Shown: positions 8,993 to 17,866, counted from the stretch's first letter. The stretch is DNA of 62,360 bases from Clostridia bacterium (GCA_910575055.1 CAJTDC010000018.1:1-62360), one strand, 5' to 3'. Translations and numbers: made by a program. The notes: generated by a model not told the origin, from the letters alone.

Positions 8993-9736
8993 TTATTCCC
9001 ACCTAAAAAATTTAATGGCAATACTAAAACAAATCAATGTAGTTGCTACCATAAATATAATAGGTAATTTAATATTTTCTATTGGTAGTCCAAGAAATGT
9101 AGCCTTCATCAGCTGAATACCTTGTGTTATAGGAAAATAACTTATAATTTTTTGTACAACATTAGGCATAATTTCAAAAGGAAGTGTTGCACCTGAAAAA
9201 ATCAATGCAGGAAAATATAATATAGAAGCAATTACACTCACACTTTTTGTGTTTTTAGCAATACCTCCTACCATTATCCCAATGCTTAAAGTAGATACCA
9301 TTGTTAATATCCAACTTCCTAAAAATGTAGCTAACGAGCCATATATTTTTATTTTTAAAAATAATATACTTACTAAAAATAAAGTAAGTGTTGATACAAC
9401 ACAATATGTTACATAAATTATAAATTCTATAATAAGTAATTTTTGGGGGCTAACTGGTGTAACTTGAAAATGTTTTAATATTTTCCTTTCTCGATATTCT
9501 GATATTAAAAGGGGGAGTCCCATTAAACCACTAGCACAAATAGAAATAGTGCAAAGTGCTCCAAATGATTGTTCTATAAAATTATATTTTGTACCTTCTA
9601 CTAAAGTTTCTGTTCCATAAATAAATATTAAAATAACTAATACAATGAGTGGCATAATAATAGAAAATATAACCATATTCATATTACGTATATTTAATTT
9701 TAATTCATTTTTGAAAAGTGTTATAAAACAATTCAT
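8993..9736 (-). CDS. ABC-2 type exporter permease
   Basis: 247 residues with six predicted membrane helices. The N-terminal CFITLFKNELKLNIRN and the central FGALCTISICASGLMGLPLLISEYRERKILKHF are typical of ABC2_membrane permeases, including the amphipathic coupling segment YRERKILKHFQVTPVSP. The C-terminal half has the PALIFSGATLPFEIMP re-entrant segment found in the drug/lantibiotic exporter group. It is translated right after the ATPase gene (2-nt gap), so the pair probably forms a 2+2 exporter. Substrate is unknown; regulation by a MerR-family protein suggests export of a toxic small molecule. Confidence 0.9.
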   Translation of the reverse strand: MNCFITLFKNELKLNIRNMNMVIFSIIMPLIVLVILIFIYGTETLVEGTKYNFIEQSFGALCTISICASGLMGLPLLISEYRERKILKHFQVTPVSPQKLLIIEFIIYVTYCVVSTLTLFLVSILFLKIKIYGSLATFLGSWILTMVSTLSIGIMVGGIAKNTKSVSVIASILYFPALIFSGATLPFEIMPNVVQKIISYFPITQGIQLMKATFLGLPIENIKLPIIFMVATTLICFSIAIKFFRWE

Positions 9737-9738
9737 TT

Positions 9739-10458
9739 TTATTTTATCTCCTCTCTAGAAAGTGTAATATAAGCATCTTCAAATTTTGCACAGTTACTAA
9801 TTTGTTTTGCATACTTTACTGTTCCATAAAATACAGCTTTTCCTTTTTTCATAATACATATTTCATCACAAAGCATCTCAACTTCGTCCATAAAATGAGA
9901 GGTTAAAAATATAGTTAATCCCTTAGTTTTTAATTGATATAATATTTTCCAAATATTATAACGTGCTTCTGTATCAAGACCAGTTGTTAATTCATCAAAA
10001 AATACAACTTCTGGATTAGGAATTAAAGCTAGTATAATAGATAAACGTTGACGTTCTCCTCCTGAAAGATTTTTTATTGTGTTTTTGATTTTGTCATTCA
10101 TTCCAAATTGCTTACAGAGTTTTTTCCAATCAGAAGGAGATTTATATAAACTACTAATTTCTTGGCATAGTTCAAAAACTTTAATTTCTGGTTGATAATT
10201 ACTTTCTTGAAATTGCACTCCAACTTTTTGATATAAATATTTTCTTTCTTTTATAGGATTATGACCTAATATTGATACTGTACCACTATCAGAACTTTTG
10301 ATGCCTAATATACACTCAATAGTAGTAGTTTTGCCTGCACCATTTGCACCAAGAAGACCATAAATAGTGCCACGTTTTACAGACAAATTAATTCTATCTA
10401 CAGCAATCAAATTTTTGTAAGATTTTGATAATTGCTTAACTTCAATTACATATTTCAT
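9739..10458 (-). CDS. ABC exporter ATPase subunit
   Basis: 239 residues. Walker A is GLLGANGAGKTTT, the signature is LSGGERQRL, Walker B is VVFFDELTTGLD, and the H-loop is TSHFMDEVE. All are intact, so ATP hydrolysis is expected. The architecture matches ATPases paired with ABC-2 permeases (CcmA/DrrA-like group), and the permease gene follows directly. A candidate MerR-type operator lies just upstream (10526-10545). Confidence 0.94.
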   Translation of the reverse strand: MKYVIEVKQLSKSYKNLIAVDRINLSVKRGTIYGLLGANGAGKTTTIECILGIKSSDSGTVSILGHNPIKERKYLYQKVGVQFQESNYQPEIKVFELCQEISSLYKSPSDWKKLCKQFGMNDKIKNTIKNLSGGERQRLSIILALIPNPEVVFFDELTTGLDTEARYNIWKILYQLKTKGLTIFLTSHFMDEVEMLCDEICIMKKGKAVFYGTVKYAKQISNCAKFEDAYITLSREEIK

Positions 10459-10503
10459 AATAAACCTCCTTTATTTAATTAAAATGTGTTTTTATATAAA
10501 AAT

Positions 10504-10545
10504 AATATATCATACATAAAAACATTGGTGTTAAAGTGTAATGTT
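10504..10545 (-). promoter_or_regulatory. Candidate MerR-type operator/promoter of the ABC exporter
   Basis: TGGTGTTAAAGTGTAATGTT (plus strand, 10526-10545) matches the site upstream of the regulator at 16 of 20 positions. In both places AATATATC lies exactly 15 nt away (here 10504-10511). On the minus strand this reads TTAACA, 19 nt, TATATT, and a 19-nt spacer is typical of MerR-activated promoters. The site overlaps the stop of the regulator gene. Confidence 0.6.
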
Positions 10546-11287
10546 AAGAAAATGAATTTTTCATTTCATAAAGCATATTTAAAATTTGACAAATATTTTT
10601 TTCTGCTTGTGATAATGATATGATAAGTTGGTCATAAACTGAAGTAATGTTATCTGTTTTGTGTGAGGTATTTAATGAAACTTTGATATCTATACTAGGA
10701 TTTTGGGATAACTGATAAAGCATATATAATATTGCTTCCAAAGAATAATTTGCATATCGTAATGTACGAATAATTTTTAGTCGTTGTATATCTTCATCAT
10801 TATATATTCTATATCCATTACTTTTTCTTTTAATTGTAATTAAACCATTCATTTCCCAGTTTCGAAGTGTATCTATAGAAATATTAAGTAATTGTGACAC
10901 TTCTTTTCTTTTTAAATTATATATATTTTTTTGTTTTTTTTCAGATAAAATTTTTTTTACAATTATAATAGCTTCTTCTGCATAAATTTGTTCTTGCTTT
11001 ATTTGATTTAAGTATTCTCGTGCAAGTATAATGGCATCATCAAAGCTATCCTTTGCAGACATCTTGAGCATTTTAATTATTTTTTTTCGTAATCCTCTTT
11101 GCAATAATTCAATTTGAAATGCAATTCTCACTAATTTACATTGTTTTATATGAAATTCTGTAAATATACGATATCCATTTGGTAAATGTTCTGCTTTTGG
11201 AATAAGTTCTAACTTTTCATATAAACGTATTGTATTTGGATGTACATTAATTATTTTAGCAACTTCAGAAGTTTTATATGTAGTCAA
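10544..11287 (-). CDS. MerR-family regulator with two helix-turn-helix domains
   Basis: 247 residues containing two MerR-type DNA-binding units. The first is at about 4-70 (YKTSEVAKIINVHPNTIRLY, then EHLPNGYRIFTEFHIKQ); the second is at about 125-190 (KRKEVSQLLNISIDTLRNWE, then KSNGYRIYNDEDIQRL). A helical linker separates them and a short coiled C-terminal segment follows. No obvious Cys metal site or drug-binding domain is present. Tandem-MerR proteins of this kind accompany ABC exporters in Clostridia. The gene lies directly upstream of the exporter genes and both have near-identical candidate operators, so autoregulation plus control of the exporter is inferred. Confidence 0.85.
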   Translation of the reverse strand: MTTYKTSEVAKIINVHPNTIRLYEKLELIPKAEHLPNGYRIFTEFHIKQCKLVRIAFQIELLQRGLRKKIIKMLKMSAKDSFDDAIILAREYLNQIKQEQIYAEEAIIIVKKILSEKKQKNIYNLKRKEVSQLLNISIDTLRNWEMNGLITIKRKSNGYRIYNDEDIQRLKIIRTLRYANYSLEAILYMLYQLSQNPSIDIKVSLNTSHKTDNITSVYDQLIISLSQAEKNICQILNMLYEMKNSFS

Positions 11288-11313
11288 TAACTATCATCTC
11301 CAATCTTTTTTAT

Positions 11314-11355
11314 AATATATCACAATCTAAAAGTCTGGTGTTATAATGTATAGTT
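11314..11355 (-). promoter_or_regulatory. Candidate operator/promoter of the MerR-type regulator
   Basis: TGGTGTTATAATGTATAGTT (11336-11355), with AATATATC at 11314-11321, gives the same 15-nt spacing as the site before the ABC ATPase. Probably an autoregulatory site. Confidence 0.6.
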
Positions 11356-11457
11356 TTTTATATAAATTTAATATTAATATAATAAGTTAACTAGTTTTAT
11401 TTTATGTAACTATTTTTTAAATATTTGATAATATACAAAATTATTTTATATTAGCTA

Positions 11458-11513
11458 TTGACAAATATTATTAGTTAATGTAAACTAATTTATATAAAGT
11501 TAGTTCTAACTAA
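11458..11513 (+). promoter_or_regulatory. feo promoter with two candidate iron-regulator sites
   Basis: TTGACA (11458-11463), 17 nt, TAAACT (11481-11486). Two inverted repeats built from the same half-site follow: ATTAGTT-N6-AACTAAT (11470-11489), covering the -10, and TTAGTT-CT-AACTAA (11500-11513), just downstream. Placement across the -10 and start region fits repression. TTAG/CTAA half-sites resemble DtxR/IdeR-type boxes more than a Fur box. No regulator gene is adjacent, so the identity is inference. Confidence 0.55.
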
Positions 11514-11579
11514 TATAAGTTTGTATCAATTTACATTTATAATAAAATTATTGTACTATAAAAAACAAAGGAGGTATTT

Positions 11580-11792
11580 ATGATGCCCTTAATAATGGCA
11601 GAAACTGGTGTAATACAATCTATAAAAAAAATCAATGGAAAAGATGATACAAAACAATTTTTAAAAAATTTAGGTTTTGTAGAAGGGAGCGAAATTACAA
11701 TTATATCTCAAATACAAGGAAATATAATTGTAAAAATAAAAGAATCTCGTATTGCTATTAGTAAATCTATGGCAAGTAGAATTATGGTTTAA
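11580..11792 (+). CDS. feoA: FeoA-family protein, first copy
   Basis: 70 residues forming one small SH3-like FeoA domain: GVIQSIKKINGKDDTKQFL, then LGFVEGSEITIISQIQGN and the terminal IAISKSMASRIMV. FeoA is a cytosolic partner of the FeoB iron transporter. This is the first of two FeoA genes and is more divergent than the second. Start: two ATG codons in tandem (11580, 11583) behind GGAGG; either is possible. Confidence 0.88.
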   Translation: MMPLIMAETGVIQSIKKINGKDDTKQFLKNLGFVEGSEITIISQIQGNIIVKIKESRIAISKSMASRIMV

Positions 11793-11806
11793 TAGGGGGG
11801 CTCGAT

Positions 11807-12028
11807 TTGAAAACGCTAAAAGAAGTAAAAATAGGGGAAACCGTCACTGTGTTAAAATTAACTGGAAATGGCGCAGTTAAAAGAAGAATTATGGATATGG
11901 GTATTACAAAAGGTACAGAAATATTTGTAAGAAAAGTAGCACCATTAGGTGACCCTATAGAAGTAAAAGTAAGAGGATATGAGCTTTCATTAAGAAAAGC
12001 TGACGCAGAAATGATTTTGATTGCATAA
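11807..12028 (+). CDS. feoA: FeoA-family protein, second copy
   Basis: 73 residues, the closer match to classical FeoA: TLKEVKIGETVTVLKLTGNG, RRIMDMGITKGTEIFVRKVA and PLGDPIEVKVRGYELSLRKA. Translation starts at TTG 11807 behind a GGGGGG purine run, 14 bp after the first feoA stop, and feoB follows 20 bp later. Two tandem FeoA proteins ahead of FeoB are common in Clostridia; they probably associate with the FeoB G domain or with each other. Confidence 0.92.
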   Translation: MKTLKEVKIGETVTVLKLTGNGAVKRRIMDMGITKGTEIFVRKVAPLGDPIEVKVRGYELSLRKADAEMILIA

Positions 12029-12048
12029 TGTAGAAAGGGGAAAATAAA

Positions 12049-14190
12049 ATGGCTATTAAAATAGCACTTGCAGGAAATCCAAACTGCGGAAAGACAACTA
12101 TGTTTAATGATTTAACAGGAAGTTCTCAATATGTAGGAAACTGGCCAGGTGTTACAGTAGAAAAGAAAGAAGGAGTATTAAAAGGGCATAAAGATGTTAG
12201 TATTATTGATTTACCAGGTATTTATTCTCTTTCTCCTTATACATTAGAAGAAGTAGTAACAAGAGATTATATTATTAATGAACGTCCAGATGTTATACTA
12301 AATTTAGTAGATGCTTCTAATATCGAAAGAAATCTTTATCTAACAACGCAATTATTAGAAATGGGAATACCTGTTGTGATTGCTATGAATATGATAGATA
12401 TTGTAAAAAAACGTGGTGATATTATCAATATTTCAGAATTAAGTAAAATACTTGGTTGTAAAATTATAGAAACATCTGCATTAAAAGGACAGGGAACAAT
12501 AGAAGCAGCAAAAGCTGCGTTAGAAGTAGTAGAACAAGATATAGAACCTGTTAAAGAAATATTTCAAAAAAACGTTGAAAAAGCATTAAGAGATATAACA
12601 TTGATTATTCAAGATGTTGTAGATAAACAACAACAAAGATGGTTTTCTATAAAATTATTTGAAAGAGATGAAAAAGTAATAGAAAGGTTTTCATTTAATA
12701 CTGATGTAATAGAAAAATTAGAGAACATTATTTCTGAATGTGAAAAGGAAATAGATGATGATAGCGAAAGTATCATTACAAATGAAAGATATGAATACAT
12801 AAATAATTTTGTATCAAAATTTGTAAAAAAGGAAAGTACAAATAATATGACAACATCTGATAAAATTGACCGTATTGTTACAAACAGATTTTTTGCACTA
12901 CCATTTTTTGCAATAGTAATGTGGTTAGTATATTATATTTCGGTTTCTACAGTAGGAACAATTGCAACAGATTGGACAAATGATATATTTGTTGGAGAAA
13001 TTATACAAGGAAATGTAGCTACATTTTTAGAAAATATAGGAACAGTAGAATGGCTACAAAGTTTAATTGTTGATGGCATTATAGGTGGTGTAGGTGCAGT
13101 TATTGGATTTTTACCACAAATGCTTGTATTGTTCTTTTTCCTTTCCATATTAGAAGATTGTGGTTATATGGCACGTATTGCATTTATTATGGACAGAATT
13201 TTTAGAAAATTTGGTTTATCAGGTAAATCATTTATACCAATGTTAATTGGTACAGGTTGTGGTGTTCCTGGTGTAATGGCATCTAGAACAATTGAAAATG
13301 AAAAAGATAGAAAGATGACAATTATGACAACGACATTTATTCCATGTGGAGCAAAATTACCTATAATTGCACTAATTGCAGGTGCTTTATTTCCAGAGAG
13401 TTCTTGGGTTGGTCCATCTGCTTATTTCATTGGAATTGGAGCTATTATTTTTTCTGGTATTTTGTTAAAGAAAACAACATTATTTTCTGGTGATCCTGCA
13501 CCTTTTGTTATGGAATTACCACCTTATCATATACCAGCAGCAAAAGGTGTATTAATTCATATGTGGGATAGAGGAAAATCATTTGTAAAAAAAGCAGGTA
13601 CAATTATATTTGTTGCTTGTGGAATAATTTGGTTTTTACAATCATTTAATTGGTCTTTACAAATGGTAGACGCAAGTGAATCTATATTAGCATCTATTGG
13701 TAATGTAATTGCACCTTTATTTGCACCTTTAGGTTGGGGCGATTGGAAAGCAGCAGTAGCAGCAGTAACAGGATTAGTAGCAAAAGAAAATGTTGTAGGT
13801 ACATTTGGTGTATTATATGGTATGAATGAAGTTGCAGAAGATGGTATTGAAATTTGGACAAATTTGCAAGGTGCTTTTACGCAAGTGTCTGCATATTCCT
13901 TTTTAGCATTTAATTTATTATGTGCACCTTGTTTTGCTGCTATTGGAGCAATAAAAAGAGAAATGGGTAATTGGAAATGGACATTAATTGCTGTAGGATA
14001 TCAAACAGGTTTAGCATATATTGTATCATTATTAATCAATACAATAGGTAATACGTTATTATATGGTGCAAGCCCTATACCTGCAATTATTTGCATAATA
14101 GCTGTAATTATAGTTATTGCACTGATTTGTATTAATGATAATAAAAAGCAAAATATAGCTCATAAAAATTTTGCACAAACAGTAAAATAA
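12049..14190 (+). CDS. feoB: Ferrous iron transporter FeoB
   Basis: 713 residues. The N-terminal G domain has G1 AGNPNCGKTT (8-17), G3 DLPGIYSL and G4 MNMID, so GTP binding should be intact. A helical GDI-like spacer (about 165-275) follows. The membrane part then has Gate motifs with the conserved cysteines: EDCGYMARIAF, IGTGCGVPGVMASRT, FIPCGAKLPI and CAPCFAAIGAI. It transports Fe2+ across the cytoplasmic membrane. It lies in one operon with two feoA genes and the small Cys-rich protein downstream, under the candidate metal-regulated promoter at 11458. Confidence 0.97.
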   Translation: MAIKIALAGNPNCGKTTMFNDLTGSSQYVGNWPGVTVEKKEGVLKGHKDVSIIDLPGIYSLSPYTLEEVVTRDYIINERPDVILNLVDASNIERNLYLTTQLLEMGIPVVIAMNMIDIVKKRGDIINISELSKILGCKIIETSALKGQGTIEAAKAALEVVEQDIEPVKEIFQKNVEKALRDITLIIQDVVDKQQQRWFSIKLFERDEKVIERFSFNTDVIEKLENIISECEKEIDDDSESIITNERYEYINNFVSKFVKKESTNNMTTSDKIDRIVTNRFFALPFFAIVMWLVYYISVSTVGTIATDWTNDIFVGEIIQGNVATFLENIGTVEWLQSLIVDGIIGGVGAVIGFLPQMLVLFFFLSILEDCGYMARIAFIMDRIFRKFGLSGKSFIPMLIGTGCGVPGVMASRTIENEKDRKMTIMTTTFIPCGAKLPIIALIAGALFPESSWVGPSAYFIGIGAIIFSGILLKKTTLFSGDPAPFVMELPPYHIPAAKGVLIHMWDRGKSFVKKAGTIIFVACGIIWFLQSFNWSLQMVDASESILASIGNVIAPLFAPLGWGDWKAAVAAVTGLVAKENVVGTFGVLYGMNEVAEDGIEIWTNLQGAFTQVSAYSFLAFNLLCAPCFAAIGAIKREMGNWKWTLIAVGYQTGLAYIVSLLINTIGNTLLYGASPIPAIICIIAVIIVIALICINDNKKQNIAHKNFAQTVK

Positions 14191-14207
14191 GAAGGGAGAA
14201 AACATTT

Positions 14208-14348
14208 GTGGCAAATATAATAATAGGTGGTATTGTATTTCTTTTAGCAGCAATAGCAATAAGAAATATCATTAAAAATAAAGGAACTTGTAATTGCGGT
14301 AGCAATAGTTGTAATTGTTGTAGTAATCATTGTCAAGATAAAAAATAA
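14208..14348 (+). CDS. FeoB-associated Cys-rich membrane protein
   Basis: 46 residues, too short for most gene finders. A GTG start follows AAGGGAG 17 bp after feoB. There is one N-terminal membrane helix (IIIGGIVFLLAAIAI), then a short basic stretch and a Cys-rich tail with six cysteines (TCNCGSNSCNCCSNHC). This matches the FeoB-associated Cys-rich family that sits at the end of many clostridial feo operons. It may bind iron or assist FeoB; the role is not established. Confidence 0.85.
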   Translation: MANIIIGGIVFLLAAIAIRNIIKNKGTCNCGSNSCNCCSNHCQDKK

Positions 14349-14375
14349 ATTTTAATATTTTTTAAAAATATATAA

Positions 14376-14412
14376 AAAAAGACCATTGTCATTTTTAGAC
14401 TATGGCCTTTTT
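14376..14412. terminator. Bidirectional terminator after the feo operon
   Basis: AAAAAGACCAT / ATGGCCTTTTT (14376-14386, 14402-14412), one mismatch, with A-run and T-run on either side. It serves feo (plus) and the convergent CAP gene (minus). Confidence 0.8.
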
Positions 14413-14457
14413 ATATATTTACATAATGGTAATAGTTTTATATCTATTATTACTTTA

Positions 14458-15756
14458 TTAAAATGTAAATACAACTGTATGTCCTTTATCATCATCTTTT
14501 TCTTTAGTTTTGTTCGCTTTTTCAATATCTTTTTCAACAAAATTTTGTCCAGAATAATAATTATATATAGAACCTTCTTTATATATAGAAGCAATACCAA
14601 CATGAGTAAAATTTTCTCTTAACATATTAACACGATGACCTAATGAATTGACCCATAAATCAAATGTATCTACTGCTAACTGACGTCCAGCTACAATATT
14701 TTCTCCCCAGGCAACAGTATCTTGTATACCTGTTGCTAAAATTCTATCTTTATGTGTTGTACCATCCAAAGAATTATGTGCAAAATATCCTTTTTCTGCC
14801 ATATCAATACAATGTGCTTGCGAAGATTGAACTAATAAATTTTCCCATTCTAAAATTGGCATTTCATAATTTGTTCTAAACGTATTTAAAATATCAAAAT
14901 TTTCTCTAGCTTGTGTATCTAAAAATTCTTGAGAATTATCAATTTCATCATTTTGATAAGAAAGAAGAACTACTAAAACAGCATATATTTTATTATCATT
15001 ATTACTATCTTTGTAGATTTTAATTTGTTCATCAGTATCTTCATTATCATAAATAGCGTCATATCTTATTTTATCATTTAACACAAAATCTTTTGCATTT
15101 GTATAATAACCAACAACTATATTATCTTTTACTGCAACCATAATAAACTTAGAATAATCTTGATTATAAATATACCAATCTAAATTATATATACTTTTTT
15201 CAATACGATTTGGTTCTCCAAAGTTTTCTTTTAATTTAGAAAGTTGTTGTCCTGTATAAATTTTTTTATCTACTAATGATAATTCTATTCTTTCTAAATC
15301 ATTATTTTGTTGTTGATCATTTATTTTAATAGATATAGTTTTAGAAACATCGTCCCATAAAACATCTGCTCCCATACTTTCAGCAATAAAACGAATTGGC
15401 ACAAATGTTTTATTTTCTATAATAGTTGGAGCAACATTTAGTAATATTGTGTTATGATGTTCTGACTGAACAGTATGATTATCGATTTCTAGAGTATATG
15501 TATCATTTGCTCCATATACATTAATAGTTCTTGTACTTTCATTCCATTTTATAGCAATATCCAAAGCATCACTAATATCACGCAATGGAACTAAAGTGCT
15601 ATTTTCTATAATTTGAGGTGAGTGGCTCATTTCTAACCGATTACCATTAACATTTATAGAAATATCTTTTGATATATTATTAGCATAAACTGAAACTATT
15701 CCTAATGAAAAAATAATAGATAAAATACAAAAAAATTGTTTTAATTTATAATTCAA
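14458..15756 (-). CDS. Secreted CAP/SCP-domain protein with copper-amine-oxidase-like N-terminal domain
   Basis: 432 residues. A signal peptide (1 to about 26) is followed by a copper-amine-oxidase N-terminal-like domain (about 30-150, with two VPLRDI/VPIRFI repeats: STLVPLRDISDALDI and KTFVPIRFIAESMGADVLWD). A CAP-associated domain comes next (about 155-270; FGEPNRIEKSIYNLDWYIY). The C-terminal CAP/SCP domain (about 285-420) has AHCIDMAEKGYFAHNSLDG, GENIVAG and VNSLGHRVNMLRENFTHVG. The two CAP histidines and the glutamate are present. This architecture is common in spore-forming Clostridia and places the protein outside the membrane; its substrate is unknown. Start is TTG behind AAGGAGG. Confidence 0.88.
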   Translation of the reverse strand: MNYKLKQFFCILSIIFSLGIVSVYANNISKDISINVNGNRLEMSHSPQIIENSTLVPLRDISDALDIAIKWNESTRTINVYGANDTYTLEIDNHTVQSEHHNTILLNVAPTIIENKTFVPIRFIAESMGADVLWDDVSKTISIKINDQQQNNDLERIELSLVDKKIYTGQQLSKLKENFGEPNRIEKSIYNLDWYIYNQDYSKFIMVAVKDNIVVGYYTNAKDFVLNDKIRYDAIYDNEDTDEQIKIYKDSNNDNKIYAVLVVLLSYQNDEIDNSQEFLDTQARENFDILNTFRTNYEMPILEWENLLVQSSQAHCIDMAEKGYFAHNSLDGTTHKDRILATGIQDTVAWGENIVAGRQLAVDTFDLWVNSLGHRVNMLRENFTHVGIASIYKEGSIYNYYSGQNFVEKDIEKANKTKEKDDDKGHTVVFTF

Positions 15757-15857
15757 TGTAGAAAAACCTCCTTGTTATAATTTAATAAAAACATTATAAT
15801 ATATTTTAAGAGATTTAGCAATAGAAGTACTATTTTTTAAGAAAGGAATAAAAAGGT

Positions 15858-16454
15858 ATGGAAAAACAAGAACGCTTAGAAAAACAAATTAAATTTATAT
15901 TAGAATTAGATAAGATTAAAAGTATTATAAGACAAACTTATTTAGCTAATGCAATAAGAAAAGAAAATGATGCAGAACATTCGTGGCATTTAGCAATTAT
16001 GGCAATTATTTTGGAAGAATATTTTGATAAAGATATTAATTTATTAAAAGTAATAAAAATGGTTTTAATGCATGATGTTGTTGAAATTGATGCTGGAGAT
16101 ACTTTTTGTTATGATACAAAAGCTAATCAAGATAAAATGATAAGAGAAAAAAAAGCTGCTGAACGTATTTACAATATATTACCAGAAGACCAAGCTCAAG
16201 AATATAAATCACTATGGTATGAATTTGAGGAAGGACAAACAAAAGAAGCTATTTTTGCAAATGTATTAGACAGATTACAACCAATTATGTTAAATTTTGA
16301 AACAAATGGAGCATTATGGATTGAAAATAACATTTCTCAACAACAAGTTTTAAATAGAAATGAAAAAACATTAATAAATGGTCCAAAAGAAATTTCTAAT
16401 TATCTTATAACACTTTTAAATAAAGCTGTAGAATTAGGTTATTTAAAAAAATAG
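15858..16454 (+). CDS. HD-domain hydrolase, YfbR/HDDC2-like
   Basis: 198 residues. An HD phosphohydrolase fold with DAEHSWHLAIMA (first metal histidine pair), VLMHDVVEIDAGDTF (the HD doublet) and a distal ANVLDRLQPIM aspartate. This arrangement matches the YfbR/HDDC2 group, whose studied members are 5'-deoxynucleotidases; substrate here is inferred from the family only. It is monocistronic, with an AAGGAA-type ribosome site and a long terminator hairpin behind it. Confidence 0.85.
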   Translation: MEKQERLEKQIKFILELDKIKSIIRQTYLANAIRKENDAEHSWHLAIMAIILEEYFDKDINLLKVIKMVLMHDVVEIDAGDTFCYDTKANQDKMIREKKAAERIYNILPEDQAQEYKSLWYEFEEGQTKEAIFANVLDRLQPIMLNFETNGALWIENNISQQQVLNRNEKTLINGPKEISNYLITLLNKAVELGYLKK

Positions 16455-16478
16455 GGGAGTTACATCATTATAAGTTAT

Positions 16479-16526
16479 AACATATATTTATTCGCAAAAA
16501 AAATATTTTGCGAATAAATATATGTT
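16479..16526 (+). terminator. Long hairpin after the HD hydrolase gene
   Basis: A perfect 21-bp stem (16479-16499 with 16506-16526) around a 6-nt loop, containing ATTCGC/GCGAAT. The T-run behind it is short, but the stem is very stable. It faces purD convergently. Confidence 0.75.
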
Positions 16527-16536
16527 TCCATAAAAA

Positions 16537-16570
16537 TAAACACATATATAAAGTACTATATATGTGTTTA
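16537..16570 (-). terminator. Terminator after purD
   Basis: A perfect 14-bp stem (16537-16550 with 16557-16570), 6-nt loop. On the minus strand it runs into TTTATTTTTATGG. Confidence 0.8.
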
Positions 16571-16578
16571 TCCAAGTT

Positions 16579-17847
16579 TTATTTATAAACTTTTTTACCA
16601 ATATCTGTTCTAAAATGCTTTTTATTAAAATTTATAACTTCTACACCTTCATAAGCGGTTTTAATTGCTTCGTCAATAGTATCTCCAATACCAGTAATAC
16701 CAAGAACACGACCACCAGAAGTTACAATTTTTCCATTTTTTTCAGCTGTACCTGAATGAAATACAATTATATTTTCTTTTTTAGAGATTTTTTCTAATCC
16801 TGTAATTTCATATCCTTTATCATAAGAAACAGGATATCCTCCACTAGCTAATATAACACAAACTACTGCATTATCATACCATTCAATATTAAGTTTATCT
16901 AATGTTCCATTTGTACAAGCTAACATAATTTCTAATAAATCTGTCTTTAATCTTGGTAATATAACTTGTGTTTCAGGGTCACCAAAACGTGCATTATATT
17001 CAATTACTTTCATACCTTTTTTTGTATACATTAACCCAAAATAAATAATACCTACAAAAGGTCTATTTTCTTTTATCATTGCATCTACAGTAGGTTGAAA
17101 TATTGTTTTCATACAATCTTCAGACATTTGTTTTGTATAAAACTTACTTGGTGAAAATGTACCCATACCGCCAGTATTTAATCCTTCATCATTATCATAA
17201 GCCCTTTTATGGTCTTGTGCACTTACCATAGGTATAATTGTCTTACCATCACAAAATGATAGTACAGAAACCTCTGGTCCCTCTAAAAATTCTTCTATCA
17301 CCACAGTATTTCCTGCAGAACCAAATTTATGGTCTTGCATCATTTCTTTTAATCCTTGCTGGGCTTCTTCCATTGTTTTGCAAATTAAAACACCCTTCCC
17401 TAATGCTAAACCATCTGCTTTTAACACAATAGGCATATCTTGTTTTTCCAAATATCTTTTTGCATCTTCATAGGAATTAAATGTTTCATAAGCAGCCGTT
17501 GGAATATTATATTTTCTCATAAGATTTTTGGAAAATGCTTTACTACTTTCTAATATAGCAGCGTTTTGTTTTGGTCCAAATATTTTTAAATTTTCTTTTT
17601 CAAAAGCATCTACAATTCCTTCTGCTAAAGGGTCATCCATACCAATGATTGTATAATCAATACTATTTTCTTTTACAAAGTTAATTAATTTATTAAATTC
17701 CATTACACCAATCGAAACACATTCTGCTAATTCAGAAATTCCAATATTTCCGGGTGCACAATAAATTTTATCTACAAGAGGACTCTGTTTTAGTTTCCAA
17801 ATAATTGCATGTTCTCTACCGCCACCACCTACAACTAAAATTTTCAT
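16579..17847 (-). CDS. purD: Phosphoribosylamine-glycine ligase
   Basis: 422 residues. It joins phosphoribosylamine and glycine with ATP, the second step of purine synthesis. The start MKILVVGGGGREHAI gives the N-domain glycine loop. The ATP-grasp part shows VLKADGLALGKGV, VIEEFLEGPEVSVLSF, the QDHKRA.D.D.G.NTGGMG segment and EYNARFGDPETQ. I chose ATG 17847 (GGAGG at 17857-17861) over a 12-residue longer frame that begins upstream of the ribosome site. It is the last gene of purM-purN-purD. Confidence 0.96.
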   Translation of the reverse strand: MKILVVGGGGREHAIIWKLKQSPLVDKIYCAPGNIGISELAECVSIGVMEFNKLINFVKENSIDYTIIGMDDPLAEGIVDAFEKENLKIFGPKQNAAILESSKAFSKNLMRKYNIPTAAYETFNSYEDAKRYLEKQDMPIVLKADGLALGKGVLICKTMEEAQQGLKEMMQDHKFGSAGNTVVIEEFLEGPEVSVLSFCDGKTIIPMVSAQDHKRAYDNDEGLNTGGMGTFSPSKFYTKQMSEDCMKTIFQPTVDAMIKENRPFVGIIYFGLMYTKKGMKVIEYNARFGDPETQVILPRLKTDLLEIMLACTNGTLDKLNIEWYDNAVVCVILASGGYPVSYDKGYEITGLEKISKKENIIVFHSGTAEKNGKIVTSGGRVLGITGIGDTIDEAIKTAYEGVEVINFNKKHFRTDIGKKVYK

Positions 17848-17866
17848 TTTTATTTTCCTCCTAAAA

